DNA from: Bog-473 sp963840435
GTDB taxonomy: Bacteria; Actinomycetota; Acidimicrobiia; Acidimicrobiales; RAAP-2
Assembly (NCBI GenBank): GCA_963840435.1
Contig: CAWIYY010000003.1
Location: forward strand, 1 to 64,000
Direction of reading: 5' to 3'
Length of the DNA stretch: 64,000 nt
Shown here: piece by piece, positions 51,779-61,583 of the stretch
Layout: each line of letters opens with the position of its first letter
How positions within the stretch are numbered: the stretch's first letter is position 1
Position numbers and translations under genes: made by a program
The notes under the pieces: generated by a model
Seen by the model: only the letters and a program-made list of their open reading frames with translations
Databases searched by the model: none
Told to the model about the DNA's origin: nothing

Positions 51779-54076
51779 TTACTGCATGGAGAGGATGGCG
51801 GCCACCTCGGCCACCGGATCACGAACCACAGGTCCAGTGGCGGAGACTTCCGCGCGCACGATCGTGCCGTTGAACACAAAGGGAGCCGTGTAGCCCGACC
51901 CCACGGCGGGTCCCCATTCGTAGCCACAGGTCAATCCGATTCCGACCTCGTTGAACGCCACCGGCGTAAAACGGTCGATGGTGCCCGAGCCGACCTCATC
52001 GCCGTCCTGGATCAGGGTCGCGACGCCGCCCAGCAGCTCGTCCTTCTCGAACCTCAGATGGAGGAGATGGCGACCCGAATCGACCGGCGAGTCGCTCGTG
52101 ATCTCGTACCACCGCTGTCCGTGCAGGTTGTGGACGTAACGGAGGCGACCGTCCTGCATGTGGAGCGACCAGCCGCCGAGAGCGCAGCCGAGGGCGAGGA
52201 GTGTGCCTTGGGGAACGACGCCTTTTGCCACGTCCACCGTGACCGATATGAGATGTGATCGGTTGCGGACGTCGACCGCCACCCACTCAGGGACCTGAGC
52301 TCCGTCCTGGAAGTACCGATATGTCTCCTGCGGCCTTTGCCGGTCGTGCTTGTGGGCAATGGCATCGAGGACCCGGTTGTCGAGTGGTAGGACGTCGTTC
52401 TTCCGGGCCTCCTCCCACCAGAGCTCGACCAGTTCGGCAAGCTTGTCGGGAAACTGCGAGGCTAGGTCACGGGCCTCCGAGGCGTCCTCGGCGACGTGGT
52501 AGAGCTCCCAGACGTCGTCGTCCCAGGGTGCATTCGAGCGCAGGCCGTCGTCGTACACCGGACCGACCGGGTGGTACGTCACTGCCTTCCAGCCATCGTG
52601 GTAGATCGCCCGCGACCCCAACATCTCGAAGTGCTGGGTGAGGTGGCGTCCCGGCGCCGTGTCGGCTCCGTCCTCGATGACGTAGGCGAAGCTTGTCCCG
52701 TCCAGGTGGGACTGCTGCACGCCGTCGATCTCTTCGGGTACCTCGACGCCGACCAGTTCGAGGATCGTGGGCAGGATGTCGACGGCGTGGGCGAACTGGT
52801 TGCGAAGGGCGCCGCCCGAGTGGAATCGTGCGGGTATCCGCACGATGCAGGGGTCGGCGACGCCACCCTCGTGGACCTCGCGCTTCCAGCGCTTGAACGG
52901 CGTGTTCCCCGCCATCGTCCATCCCCACGGATAATTGTTGTGGCTGCTGGGACCGCCGATCTCGCCAATTCGCCGGTACATCTCCTCGAAAGCCGCAAAC
53001 TCGAAGTTCGATATCCGACCTTCGTTGATGGTGCCCTCTTTGCCACCCTCGGAGCTCGCACCGTTGTCGGACACCACGAACACCACGGTGTTGTCCGTCT
53101 CCCCGAGGTCCTCGATGAAGTCGAGCACACGCCCGACCTGGGAGTCAGTGAAGGAGAGGAAGGCGGCAAAGCACTCCATGAAACGCTGGGCCAGCTCCTG
53201 CTCCCGCTCATCGAGTGAGTCCCAGCTCGGCACCCAGGCTGGCCGAGGTGAGAGGACGGTTCCGTCGGGAACCACCCCGGAGGCCACCTGGCGGGCGAAC
53301 GTCGCCTCACGCCACTGGTCCCATCCCTGGGCGAAGTGGCCCTTGTACCGTTCGATCCAGTCGGCGGGCGCGTGGTGCGGCGAGTGGCAGGCTCCGGTCG
53401 CGAAGTACAAGAAGAACGGCAACGTGTCGTCGACAGCCCTGAGGTCGCCGAGGAATTCGATGGCTCGGTCGGCCAGGTCCGCGCTGAGGTGGTAACCCTC
53501 CTCGACCGAGCGGGGCGGTCGCACGCAGTGGTTGTCGTGGTAGAGACCGGGGACGAACTGATGGGTTTCGCCACCGTGGAATCCGTACCAGCGATCGAAC
53601 CCGCGTCCGAGGGGCCAGGTCGCCCGGGAGGCGGCCATGTTCGTCTCCTCCTCGGGGCTGAGGTGCCATTTCCCGACGGCGTACGTGGCATACCCGTTGG
53701 CCCTGAGGATTTCCGAAATGAATCCGTTCTCACGTGGCGGGCGGCCCCAGTAGCCCGGAAAGCCCGTCGCCAGGTCCGCCACCCGGCCCATGCCGCTGCG
53801 GTGGTGGTTGCGCCCGGTCAGCAGGCAGGCCCGGGTGGGGGAGCACAGTGCGGTTGTGTGGAAATTGGTGAGACGAATCCCCTCGGCGGCGACGCGGTCG
53901 ATGGCAGGAGTCTCCATGTCGGATCCGTAGCACCCGAGCTGGGCGAAACCGACGTCGTCGAGCACAATCAGGACGACGTTGGGGGCGTTCTCGGGGGGCG
54001 TGGGCGTGGGCGGCCACCACGGTTCCGAGTCGCGCCAATCGTTCCCGATCTTGCCCTGGAACTCGATCCTGCCCAC
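51779..54076 (-). CDS. Arylsulfatase
   Basis: 765 residues from GTG 54076, chosen for the AGGGGG sequence 7 bases before it; an in-frame ATG lies 42 bp further up. Type I sulfatase: NVVLIVLDDVGFAQLGCYG (metal Asp40, Asp41), and the sulfatase signature CSPTRACLLTGR whose Cys78 is converted to formylglycine. GKWHLSP and VVSDNGASSEGG supply further metal ligands. The C-terminal 200 residues form an extra beta domain (GRHLLHLRFEKDELLGG), as in the AslA-like S1_4 group. No signal peptide, so it is probably cytoplasmic. Substrate unknown. Confidence 0.93.
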   Translation of the reverse strand: MGRIEFQGKIGNDWRDSEPWWPPTPTPPENAPNVVLIVLDDVGFAQLGCYGSDMETPAIDRVAAEGIRLTNFHTTALCSPTRACLLTGRNHHRSGMGRVADLATGFPGYWGRPPRENGFISEILRANGYATYAVGKWHLSPEEETNMAASRATWPLGRGFDRWYGFHGGETHQFVPGLYHDNHCVRPPRSVEEGYHLSADLADRAIEFLGDLRAVDDTLPFFLYFATGACHSPHHAPADWIERYKGHFAQGWDQWREATFARQVASGVVPDGTVLSPRPAWVPSWDSLDEREQELAQRFMECFAAFLSFTDSQVGRVLDFIEDLGETDNTVVFVVSDNGASSEGGKEGTINEGRISNFEFAAFEEMYRRIGEIGGPSSHNNYPWGWTMAGNTPFKRWKREVHEGGVADPCIVRIPARFHSGGALRNQFAHAVDILPTILELVGVEVPEEIDGVQQSHLDGTSFAYVIEDGADTAPGRHLTQHFEMLGSRAIYHDGWKAVTYHPVGPVYDDGLRSNAPWDDDVWELYHVAEDASEARDLASQFPDKLAELVELWWEEARKNDVLPLDNRVLDAIAHKHDRQRPQETYRYFQDGAQVPEWVAVDVRNRSHLISVTVDVAKGVVPQGTLLALGCALGGWSLHMQDGRLRYVHNLHGQRWYEITSDSPVDSGRHLLHLRFEKDELLGGVATLIQDGDEVGSGTIDRFTPVAFNEVGIGLTCGYEWGPAVGSGYTAPFVFNGTIVRAEVSATGPVVRDPVAEVAAILSMQ

Positions 54077-54162
54077 AGCCAACCCCCTAAGCGCTCGACG
54101 GTGGGCAGAGCATGGCACGTGGCCGTCATCCGCTCGTCATGCATTGCGGGTAGACAGGGACC

Positions 54163-54834
54163 ATGCGGGTGTTGGTCGCCGAGGACGACGAGGGTCTGCG
54201 GTCGGTGCTGGCGCGGGGGCTGGGGGAGCACGGCTATGTGGTGGACGCCACGGTCGACGGCGAGCAGGCGCTGCGCTATCTCGACGCGTACGACTACGAG
54301 GTGGCGATCCTCGACTGGCGCATGCCGAACGTGTCTGGGCTGGAGGTGGTTCAGCGTTTGCGCCGGCGAGGGTCTTCGCTTCCCGTGCTGATGCTCACCG
54401 CGCGCGACACGGCGGCAGACCGGGTCACCGGACTGGACGAGGGTGCGGACGACTATCTCGTCAAGCCCTTCGATTTTGGCGAGCTGCTCGCTCGCATCAG
54501 GGCACTGCAGCGGCGCGGCGATGCGCTGCAGACCCTGATCTTGCGCGTGGCGGATCTCGAATTCGAGACGGTGTCGCGCAGTGTGACCATCCGCGGCTCG
54601 CAGCCGCCGCGGCTTACCGCCACCGAGTTGGCTCTTCTCGAAGTGCTCATGCAGCGCGCCCCTGCCGTGGTGCCGCGCCGGGCCATCGCACTCGCGGTCT
54701 GGCAGGACGAGGCGGACGCGCTCGGCTCCAACACGGTGGACGTCCACATTGCGCGCCTCCGCTCGAAGGTTGCCTCCAGCGGCGCTAAGATCGAGGCGGT
54801 TCGAGCTCTCGGCTACCGCATCAGGGCGGCATGA
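54163..54834 (+). CDS. OmpR-family response regulator
   Basis: 223 residues. Receiver domain with phospho-acceptor Asp51 (ILDWRMP) and Lys101 (DYLVKPFD); Glu7-Asp8-Asp9 form the metal site. The C-terminal winged helix runs LTATELALLEVLMQRAPAVV to NTVDVHIARLRSKV. The usual Thr/Ser of the receiver is present in LTARD. It is the first gene of an operon with the histidine kinase (4-bp overlap) and a membrane protein. The signal is not deducible. Confidence 0.95.
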   Translation: MRVLVAEDDEGLRSVLARGLGEHGYVVDATVDGEQALRYLDAYDYEVAILDWRMPNVSGLEVVQRLRRRGSSLPVLMLTARDTAADRVTGLDEGADDYLVKPFDFGELLARIRALQRRGDALQTLILRVADLEFETVSRSVTIRGSQPPRLTATELALLEVLMQRAPAVVPRRAIALAVWQDEADALGSNTVDVHIARLRSKVASSGAKIEAVRALGYRIRAA

Positions 54835-56189
54835 GGCGGGCCGCAGCCTTCCGACGCCCTCACGTCGTGCACGCGGTGCGCGTCGCACTCGTCGCCACCG
54901 TGATCATGGCGATCGTCTACGTCGTGATCGTGCTCGCGTTCAACGTCGTGGACGGGCACCGACTGGTCAATGGGGTCGGAGACCGTCTGGACAGCCGTCT
55001 GGCCGACGTGGTCAAGGCGCCCGATCAGGCCGCGACCATTGCCGGCTATGACAACGACCACGACCTCGATGACGCTCCCGTCTTCGTCTGGGAGGTCCGG
55101 CCCGACGGTCGCCGCACCGCGCTCACTCCGGGAGCGCCCCGCCTCAGCGCCGGAGCCTGGGCGACGGGCGTGAAGTCGACGGAGGCCCACTTCGGAAACG
55201 ACAATTTCCTGCTCCGTTCGAGGACGGTGGGTTCCACGACGTTCGTCGCCGCCCAGACCCTTGCCTCGACCGATCGGGTCTCGTCCGACCTGATCGCACT
55301 CGAACTCGTCGCCGGCCCGGTCCTCCTTCTCGGAGTCTTCCTCGGCACGCTGCTCGTCGGCGTCAAGGCGGCCGAACCGGTGGAATCGGCTCGGCGGCGG
55401 CAGCTCGAGTTCACCGCGGACGCCTCCCACGAGCTGCGGACACCGCTGAGCGTGATCGAGGCGGAGGTCTCGTTGGCGCTGAGCGGTCAACGCACCGACG
55501 AGCAGCTGCGCGACACCCTGGCCCGGGTCGGGCATGAGTCGCGCCGCCTCACCGAGATCGTCGAGAACCTTCTCTGGCTGTCGCGCTTCGACTCGGCGCC
55601 GCCACCGCCTCGGGACCTGCTGGTCGACGTCGGTGCCATCGGCATCTCCTGTGCCGATCGATTCGGGGTCCTGGCCCGCCAGCGGGGGATCGCGCTCAGG
55701 GTCGAGGTCGACACCGAGGGAGCACCACTCGTCCACGCACCACCCGAATGGATCGATCGACTGGCTGCGGTCCTCGTCGACAACGCGTGCCGTTACGCCG
55801 GACCCGAGGGCACGGTCCAGATCCGGGTGCGGGCGGGCGGCCACCGGGTGTCTCTGATCGTCGAGGACAGCGGTCCGGGCATCGCCCCAGAGGATCGCGG
55901 CCTCCTCTTCGAGCGGTTCCACCGGGCCACCGACCTGGGCAACGGTGCGGGTCTGGGTCTGGCCATCGGTGACTCGGTGGTCAAGGCGACCGGGGGAAGC
56001 TGGCACATCGGAACCTCGGACCTCGGCGGCGCGTTCATGGAGGTCAGCTGGCACCGGGCCAGCCTGGGCCGGCGCTCCAGCGAGGAGGAGGAACCACCGG
56101 CCCCAGCACCGCCAGAAGGGCATTCCCAAGGGCCGGGGCCGGCTTCGGGCGATGCTTCACTCTCACGTCATTCTCGGTCCGTATCCTGA
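54831..56189 (+). CDS. Sensor histidine kinase
   Basis: 452 residues, start overlapping the regulator stop (ATGA). Transmembrane helices at about 18-40 and 155-178 bracket an extracellular sensor of about 110 residues. The HisKA box FTADASHELRTPL has His200, followed by the HATPase domain with VDNACRYA (N box), VEDSGPGIAPED (G1), FERFHR (F box) and GNGAGLGLAI (G2). The linker lacks an evident HAMP. The C-terminal tail (about 415-452) is Pro/Ser-rich and disordered. It phosphorylates the partner regulator. Confidence 0.95.
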   Translation: MRRAAAFRRPHVVHAVRVALVATVIMAIVYVVIVLAFNVVDGHRLVNGVGDRLDSRLADVVKAPDQAATIAGYDNDHDLDDAPVFVWEVRPDGRRTALTPGAPRLSAGAWATGVKSTEAHFGNDNFLLRSRTVGSTTFVAAQTLASTDRVSSDLIALELVAGPVLLLGVFLGTLLVGVKAAEPVESARRRQLEFTADASHELRTPLSVIEAEVSLALSGQRTDEQLRDTLARVGHESRRLTEIVENLLWLSRFDSAPPPPRDLLVDVGAIGISCADRFGVLARQRGIALRVEVDTEGAPLVHAPPEWIDRLAAVLVDNACRYAGPEGTVQIRVRAGGHRVSLIVEDSGPGIAPEDRGLLFERFHRATDLGNGAGLGLAIGDSVVKATGGSWHIGTSDLGGAFMEVSWHRASLGRRSSEEEEPPAPAPPEGHSQGPGPASGDASLSRHSRSVS

Positions 56190-56728
56190 TGGCCATCCCT
56201 GTTCACGAAGAGGAGAGAGAGGAAGGCCCACGCGTGTCGGCGGACACCCTCCTGGACCGCTCGTTCGACCTACTCAGGATCGATTTCAAGCCGAAGCACA
56301 CCCAGCCATCGCTGGCGCGGGTGCTCGTGGCCACCCTGGTTGCACTGGTCGGGTCGCTCGTGGCCGACGCCATCGTGGTGGCCGTGGCCAAGGCGCTCGT
56401 TCCGTCCATCAAGGACTACTCGCACTTCCAATTTTCGGACTACGGCAAGCTCACGGTGATCGGCGTGATCGTGGCCTGTATCGGCTGGCCCATCGTGACC
56501 CGGATCAGTTCCTCGCCCCGATGGCTCTTCTTCCGGCTGGCCATCGTCGTCACGCTGGTCCTGTTCGTACCCGACCTCTACATCCTCAAGCAAGGCCAGC
56601 CGGCCAAAGCGGTCGTCGTGCTCATGTGCATGCACGTGGTCATCGCCCTGGTCACGTACAACGCCCTGGTGCATCTGGCCCCGGTCCGGTCTGCGAGCGA
56701 GAGGCCCGAACCTGCCGCTGGGACGTAG
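56189..56728 (+). CDS. Four-helix membrane protein, partner of two-component system
   Basis: 179 residues; ATG overlaps the kinase TGA (TGATG), so it is translationally coupled. An N-terminal soluble segment (about 1-42) is followed by four transmembrane helices (about 45-68, 88-105, 113-135, 142-162), as in the DUF6069 group. No catalytic motif. Because it is coupled to the kinase it may modulate signalling or be the main target. It ends 7 bp before the convergent hydratase stop. Confidence 0.78.
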   Translation: MAIPVHEEEREEGPRVSADTLLDRSFDLLRIDFKPKHTQPSLARVLVATLVALVGSLVADAIVVAVAKALVPSIKDYSHFQFSDYGKLTVIGVIVACIGWPIVTRISSSPRWLFFRLAIVVTLVLFVPDLYILKQGQPAKAVVVLMCMHVVIALVTYNALVHLAPVRSASERPEPAAGT

Positions 56729-56734
56729 AGCAGT

Positions 56735-57502
56735 TCAGCGCCCCGTCCAGACGGGCTGTCGCTTCTCCAAGAAGGCGGTGACGCCCTCTCGGCTGTCGGC
56801 GGATCGCATCACGGCCGCCATCGCCTCGGTTGTGGCCTCCCAGCCGCCGGCGTCGTCCTCGGCCACCAGCTTGTTGAGTGCGGCGAGGCTGGCCTGGACC
56901 GAAACCGGCGCGTTGGTGCAGACCTCCTGGGCAAGCTCGAGCGCCCGTTCCTCGGCCTCGCCGGCCCGGCTGAGCAGGTTGACCAGCCCGAGCTCGTAGG
57001 CGCGGGACGCGTCGAGCGGGCGCCCGGTCAAGATGAGCTGGCGGGCCACGTTACGCGGCAGCGCCTGCGGACCCCGGAAGAGGCCGGCGCAGGTCGGAAG
57101 CACGCCGATGCTGACCTCGGGGAGGCCGAAGCGCGCCTCGGTCGAGGCGACCACCATGTCGCAGGCGAGCACGATCTCGAGGCCTCCGCCGAGAGCGAAA
57201 CCCTCGACCGCAGCGATGAGCGGCTTGCGCCGCTGCCGCCGGATGATCCCGTACTCGCCGCCGCGTTCGGTCACGTAGTCGCCACCGCTCGTGAGGTCGC
57301 TGCCGGCGCTGAACATCTCACGGGTGCCGGTCAGAACGCCTGCCCAGAGCTCGTGGTCGTCATCCAACTCGTTCAGCGCATCGTCGAGCTGGTCGGCCAT
57401 GGCGCGGTCGATGGCGTTGCGTTTCTCAGGCCGATTGAGCGCAATCACCAGGACGTGCCCGGCGCGCCGGCACTGTACGAGCGTCGGAGAGGAGTCCGTC
57501 AT
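56735..57502 (-). CDS. Enoyl-CoA hydratase/isomerase family protein
   Basis: 255 residues, a normal crotonase length. LNRPEKRNAI (CoA-binding), SAGSDL and GFALGGGLEIVLACDMVVAS (oxyanion hole and first active-site helix) are present, then FGLPEVSIGVLPTCAG and a C-terminal helical cap. The Glu of PEVSIG fits hydratase chemistry, while the second catalytic Glu seems replaced (PTCAG), so an isomerase or other crotonase activity is possible. It acts in fatty-acid or aromatic acyl-CoA metabolism. Single gene. Confidence 0.92.
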   Translation of the reverse strand: MTDSSPTLVQCRRAGHVLVIALNRPEKRNAIDRAMADQLDDALNELDDDHELWAGVLTGTREMFSAGSDLTSGGDYVTERGGEYGIIRRQRRKPLIAAVEGFALGGGLEIVLACDMVVASTEARFGLPEVSIGVLPTCAGLFRGPQALPRNVARQLILTGRPLDASRAYELGLVNLLSRAGEAEERALELAQEVCTNAPVSVQASLAALNKLVAEDDAGGWEATTEAMAAVMRSADSREGVTAFLEKRQPVWTGR

Positions 57503-57719
57503 GCAGCGACCATGGAGGGCGACACGCCGTCAACTTACCCGGCCGGCAATTCTGGCGGGCGAGCACTCCGGCGACCGCTCGGAGTGAGCAGTGCTGGGTC
57601 GTGCACCGTCCCTTCGCCCGTGCTGGAGACACGCCTCACCGCTCGGGGCGAAGCGCCGGCCTCTCTGCGGTCGGGAACGTTGCCTGCCGATTCGACGCCG
57701 GGGCCACCTGGAGTTCTGG

Positions 57720-59996
57720 TCAGGTTCCCGCCATGGCAACGATCGGCTTGTTGAGCGGCTTGCCACCCATGGACCCGAAGAACGGATCGTTGTAGGTAAA
57801 GACGCCGCCATCGGACGCCACGAACCGGTAGCCCGAACCATTGCGGTTTGCCTGCATCCCGACAATGGGCCGGTTCAGGTGGATGCTGCCGGTCGAGCCG
57901 TAGAACGGCGCGCCGAAGGAGAAGATCCCGCCGTCGGCCGCCACTTCCCAGTAGCCGCCTGTCGCCGCGTCCGCGGCCATGCCCACAATGGGTGAGTTCA
58001 GTGGCTTGCCGCCCATGGATCCGAAGAACTTTGCATCGCCGTAGCTGAAGATGCCACCGTCGGACGCGACGAGCCAGTACCCCCGGCCGTCGGGCGTGGC
58101 GGCCATGCCGACGATCGGTTGGTTGAGGTGGATGCCGCCGGTGCTCCCATAGAACGTCGCATCGCCGAAGCTGAAGATCCCGCCGTCGGAAGCGACTTCC
58201 CAGTAGCCCTTGCCGTCCGACGTGGCCGCCATCCCCACGATCGGCTGGTTCAAAGGCTTCCCGCCCATGGAGCCGAAGAACCCGGCATCGCCGAACGAGA
58301 ACATGCCGCCATCGGAGGCCACCTCCCAGTAGCCACCGCCGTCCAGGGTGAGTGCCGTGCCCACGACCGGCTTGACGAGGTGGATGCTGCCGGTCGAGCC
58401 ACAGAACGGGATGTTCCCGTAGTCGAAGACGCCGCCATCGGTCCCCGAGAGCAGGTACCCGTTCGGCGCAGTGGACGGCGCGTTGCAGGGAACCTCAATG
58501 GTGGGGGCGGGCGTGCCCGCATCACCCGTCAGTTGGGGGTCGTGGTGGAACTGGGGCCAGGCGCCCGACTCGTTGACGCTGGCGCCGGAGCCGGCGGTGT
58601 TGTCGATCTCCCAGTGCGAGATGATGCTCACGAGGTTGCCGCCGACGTCCTCGTAGCCGGCGCCTGTGATGCCGATGTGGCCATCGGGGTCGTCGGTCAC
58701 GAGCGGGGAGTTCTGGAAGCCCTCGTTGGTGCCGAGCACGGCGACGTTGGCACCGGAACGGCCGTCGAAGATGTCGATCCCGCCGGTCGTCGGCACAATG
58801 ACATCCTGATAGCCGCCACCGGTCAGGTCGGCCGTGACCGGTGAGCCGATGATCTCGCCTGACGTTCCGGCGGACCAGACGGTGGCTCCGTTGGTGCCGT
58901 TCAGGACGTAGATCGTTCCAGCCTGCGTCCCCTCCACCACGTCGAGCTGTCCATTGCCCTGCACGTTGGCCAGGGCGGGGGAGTCCGCCGTCACGCCGTT
59001 GAGCGTGTCGCTCCAGGCGAGACCGCACCCGGTGTTGATGGCGAAGACCTTGTTCGAGTCCGAGGCCCCTGGAAAGTAGCTCCCGTCTCCGATGGCGATG
59101 CCGACGCCGCCTCCGGCCAGGAACTGACCCACGGCCGGCGAGGAGCGGTCGATGTTCTGGTCCGTGTTGTACTGGCAGACGAGGCCGCCGGCGGGGTTGA
59201 CGGTGCCGGCGTCGCCCGCACTCGAGATGATGCGGATGTGCCCGCCGTTGGAGTAGGTCTCCCCGTACGCGAGACCGGCCGAGGAGTCTCCGCCCGAAAT
59301 GAGCTCGTTGTTGCCGTCTGCGTAGAGGTCGGCGACGGCGGCGGTCGAGAAGACGGAGTCGGCCGAGAACCAGGGAAAGCCGCCGAGCGAAGCGCCGTTG
59401 GCGGCGCTCAGCGCGAGGGTGTTCTGCCCGAGCGATCCGGCTTCGACGCCGTACCCTCCGGCGTAGCTGCCCACGGTCAAGGAGGCCGAGACGCCCGAAT
59501 GCGCGGTGGGATCGGTGCCCGGATTGGTCTCCTGGACGAACCACTGGTCGCCACCCCCCGGACTGATGGCCTGGTAGCCACCCGCGGTGGGTTCGGCGGA
59601 GTCCCCGCCGCCGACGTAGACGGTGTCCAACCCGCCCGGGTTGATCGGGGCCACCGAGGGGCTGGAGTCGATGGGCGCACCGGCGACGTAAGGCCAGCCG
59701 TGCGGCGCCGCTCCGCCGGCGAGGTGGAAGGCGTAGACGCTGCCGGCCTGGTTGCCGACGACGACCGAGGGCTGCCCGTCGAGGTCGGCCACGTTTGGCG
59801 AGGAGAGGGCGATCTCCTCGTTCGGGTCGTTGAGTTGTTGCGTCCATTTCAACGTGGCCGCGAAACCTGCTCCCGCATGGGGCACCACGGTGGCCTGGGC
59901 GACGGGGGCCGCCAGGAAGACGGTGGTCAGGGCCAGGGCGGCGGCGCCAGCCACCACGATGCTCGGCACGGAGCGGGTCAATGGGCCTCGGGTCAC
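57720..59996 (-). CDS. Secreted beta-propeller protein with five C-terminal 'GYWEVASDGG' repeats
   Basis: 758 residues from GTG 59996 (GAGAGGAT ahead). A signal peptide spans about residues 1-36 (PSIVVAGAAALALTTVFLAAPVAQA). Residues 45-480 form an FG-GAP/PQQ-like beta-propeller with repeated blade motifs (SSPNVADLDGQPSVVVGNQAGSVYAF, DSPALANVQGNGQLDVVEG, GSPVTADLTGGGYQDVIV). The C-terminus has about five repeats of the type GGYWEVASDGGIFSFGDA.FYGSMGGKPLN.PIVGMA. These are common in Acidimicrobiia and likely form a second beta-propeller, a surface or cell-wall binding module. No enzyme motif; it ends without an anchor. Confidence 0.85.
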   Translation of the reverse strand: MTRGPLTRSVPSIVVAGAAALALTTVFLAAPVAQATVVPHAGAGFAATLKWTQQLNDPNEEIALSSPNVADLDGQPSVVVGNQAGSVYAFHLAGGAAPHGWPYVAGAPIDSSPSVAPINPGGLDTVYVGGGDSAEPTAGGYQAISPGGGDQWFVQETNPGTDPTAHSGVSASLTVGSYAGGYGVEAGSLGQNTLALSAANGASLGGFPWFSADSVFSTAAVADLYADGNNELISGGDSSAGLAYGETYSNGGHIRIISSAGDAGTVNPAGGLVCQYNTDQNIDRSSPAVGQFLAGGGVGIAIGDGSYFPGASDSNKVFAINTGCGLAWSDTLNGVTADSPALANVQGNGQLDVVEGTQAGTIYVLNGTNGATVWSAGTSGEIIGSPVTADLTGGGYQDVIVPTTGGIDIFDGRSGANVAVLGTNEGFQNSPLVTDDPDGHIGITGAGYEDVGGNLVSIISHWEIDNTAGSGASVNESGAWPQFHHDPQLTGDAGTPAPTIEVPCNAPSTAPNGYLLSGTDGGVFDYGNIPFCGSTGSIHLVKPVVGTALTLDGGGYWEVASDGGMFSFGDAGFFGSMGGKPLNQPIVGMAATSDGKGYWEVASDGGIFSFGDATFYGSTGGIHLNQPIVGMAATPDGRGYWLVASDGGIFSYGDAKFFGSMGGKPLNSPIVGMAADAATGGYWEVAADGGIFSFGAPFYGSTGSIHLNRPIVGMQANRNGSGYRFVASDGGVFTYNDPFFGSMGGKPLNKPIVAMAGT

Positions 59997-60555
59997 GTAG
60001 ATCCTCTCAGCTGGTCTGTAGGGGGAGCGCCGGTTCGTGTGGCGGCGCGCCGCAGCACGTGGGGGGGATGCCCACGGTTCTTCCATCGGCGCGAACGGCG
60101 TAGAGCTTGAACTGGCCTCCCGCCAACATCGGAGTGTGGAGCGCACAGGTCAGTGTCAGGACACGGGTGTGCGACGGTGCTCGCGTAGCCGCCGCGGATG
60201 CTTGCCCTTGCCGCGGGAGCACCCGTGGTGTCGAACCCCACACCCGTCGGTGGGTGTCGTGGTTGCGCCGGCTGTCATCAACTGCAGTGACGACTCGTGT
60301 CACGACGCAAAGGTGTCTCCGCACGACGCGCTCGACGGGTGGAACATCGGATTCGACTGTGGCCTGAACTTCGGCACGGTGGGAATTGAGCATTATGACG
60401 GGTACTTGAGTGCCCATCGGCGGGATCCCCAAACGCAGCGTCAGCCCTCGTTCCGTCAAAAATCGCAACAGCCACGGACAACGTCACGGTGTCGATGTGG
60501 CCGCAACTCCAGCAGCAGACGCTTTCCCTGCGGTCGCGACGAGTTGAGTGCTCGC
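59997..60555. other. Intergenic region, no gene seen
   Basis: 559 bp between two minus-strand genes. An open frame at 60007-60468 has no homology and shadow-like composition; I reject it. No terminator evident apart from short GC-rich hairpins near 60190-60240. Confidence 0.45.
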
Positions 60556-61518
60556 TCAGACGAAGTCGACGAAACGTGACGGCGGGATCGCCTCCAGGGG
60601 CCGGCGCCGATGCGTCACGCCTCGCTGCATCCCGTCGTCGAACAGGTGCAGCCCGTCGGGAACCGGACGCCACCAGTCGGTGCCTCGGAACTGGCGTGAT
60701 CCCATCTCGTGGCCCCACGGACCGAGCACCATCCGGCGCGGTGTGGGCATGTCGGCCAACTGCCAGCGATACTCCGCGGAGATGCGCAGCCGTTGCTGGC
60801 GATTGGGGAGCGCAGCATGCGTGGTCAAGCAGTGGAAGATGAGCACGTCGCCCGGCTCATAGTCGGTGGTACGCCAGCCCCGCTCGAGTCGGTCGAGCGG
60901 GCGGTGGCGCACGCGTGCGCTGGTCTGGCTCCCGGGCTGCAGGGCGAGCCCGCCCAGCCGCGTCGGAATGGACTGGAGGGGGATCCAGCTCGTCAGCATG
61001 TCCTGGACCGAGGTGAAGTCCTTGTGCACCAGGTTGCCCGGGTGGCGGGGCACCACGCTGGCCGGGTACACGACGCGGGGGACCTTCAACGGGTAGCAGA
61101 AGCCTTCGGGTCCCATGATCTGGCGCATGAGCCAGGCAAGGGGCGAATCGTACGGGATGGCGTTGAAGCCGGGATCGAGCAGGATGTCGCGGTACCCGGG
61201 GTCCGAAAAGGCGTCCCGCATGGCCACGGCGCGTACGGGAAGCCGAGGCGCCGCTTGCATCGGATCGCCGCCGGGTTCGGTCCAGCCCGCGTCCTGCAGG
61301 GCGGAAAGGGCGTGGCGCCCGACGTCCTCGACCCAGTCGGGGTAGAGGAGGCCGCGCATGAAGATGTAGCCGTCACGGCGGAGGACGGCGCGGAGGGCTT
61401 CCTCGTCGCCGAAGAGCTCCCGCGAATCGACGAGGTCGAACTTCGTGCGGAGGGACGATGGGCGGCTCCGGGGAGCCGACGTCGTGGTGAAGACCATGTG
61501 GTTCATGCTGGGCTCCAC
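60556..61518 (-). CDS. Phytanoyl-CoA dioxygenase (PhyH) family protein
   Basis: 320 residues (or 316 from the Met at NHMVF). Fe(II)/2-oxoglutarate oxygenase: LRRDGYIFMRGLL near the start, metal-binding H-x-D in LVHKDF, a distal His in LTTHAALPN and the 2-oxoglutarate Arg in QQRLRISAEYRW. GLALQPGSQ is the usual loop. Hydroxylation of a small organic substrate is expected but unidentified. The gene diverges from the ArsR gene; only 50 bp separate them, so the ArsR operator might influence both. Confidence 0.87.
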   Translation of the reverse strand: MEPSMNHMVFTTTSAPRSRPSSLRTKFDLVDSRELFGDEEALRAVLRRDGYIFMRGLLYPDWVEDVGRHALSALQDAGWTEPGGDPMQAAPRLPVRAVAMRDAFSDPGYRDILLDPGFNAIPYDSPLAWLMRQIMGPEGFCYPLKVPRVVYPASVVPRHPGNLVHKDFTSVQDMLTSWIPLQSIPTRLGGLALQPGSQTSARVRHRPLDRLERGWRTTDYEPGDVLIFHCLTTHAALPNRQQRLRISAEYRWQLADMPTPRRMVLGPWGHEMGSRQFRGTDWWRPVPDGLHLFDDGMQRGVTHRRRPLEAIPPSRFVDFV

Positions 61519-61561
61519 GTGTAAGGGAACTGTAATCGGGACCGATTCTTTGCGATATTCT

Positions 61562-61583
61562 TATCTGCGTGGCTACGCAGATA
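61562..61583. promoter_or_regulatory. ArsR operator candidate overlapping the arsR start
   Basis: Perfect 8-bp arms TATCTGCG and CGCAGATA are separated by 6 bases. The site covers the GTG start of the ArsR gene at 61569, so bound repressor would block transcript elongation or a nearly leaderless promoter. ArsR/SmtB sensors of zinc/nickel type usually bind such imperfect palindromes next to their own gene. Confidence 0.65.

Noticed and set aside
58522..59847. 441-residue minus-strand frame rich in Arg
   Set aside because: Shadow frame of the beta-propeller gene, with low-complexity Arg/Gly composition.
60007..60468. 153-residue minus-strand frame between propeller and PhyH genes
   Set aside because: No recognisable domain, and its 3' end runs up to the start of the propeller gene; composition looks non-coding.
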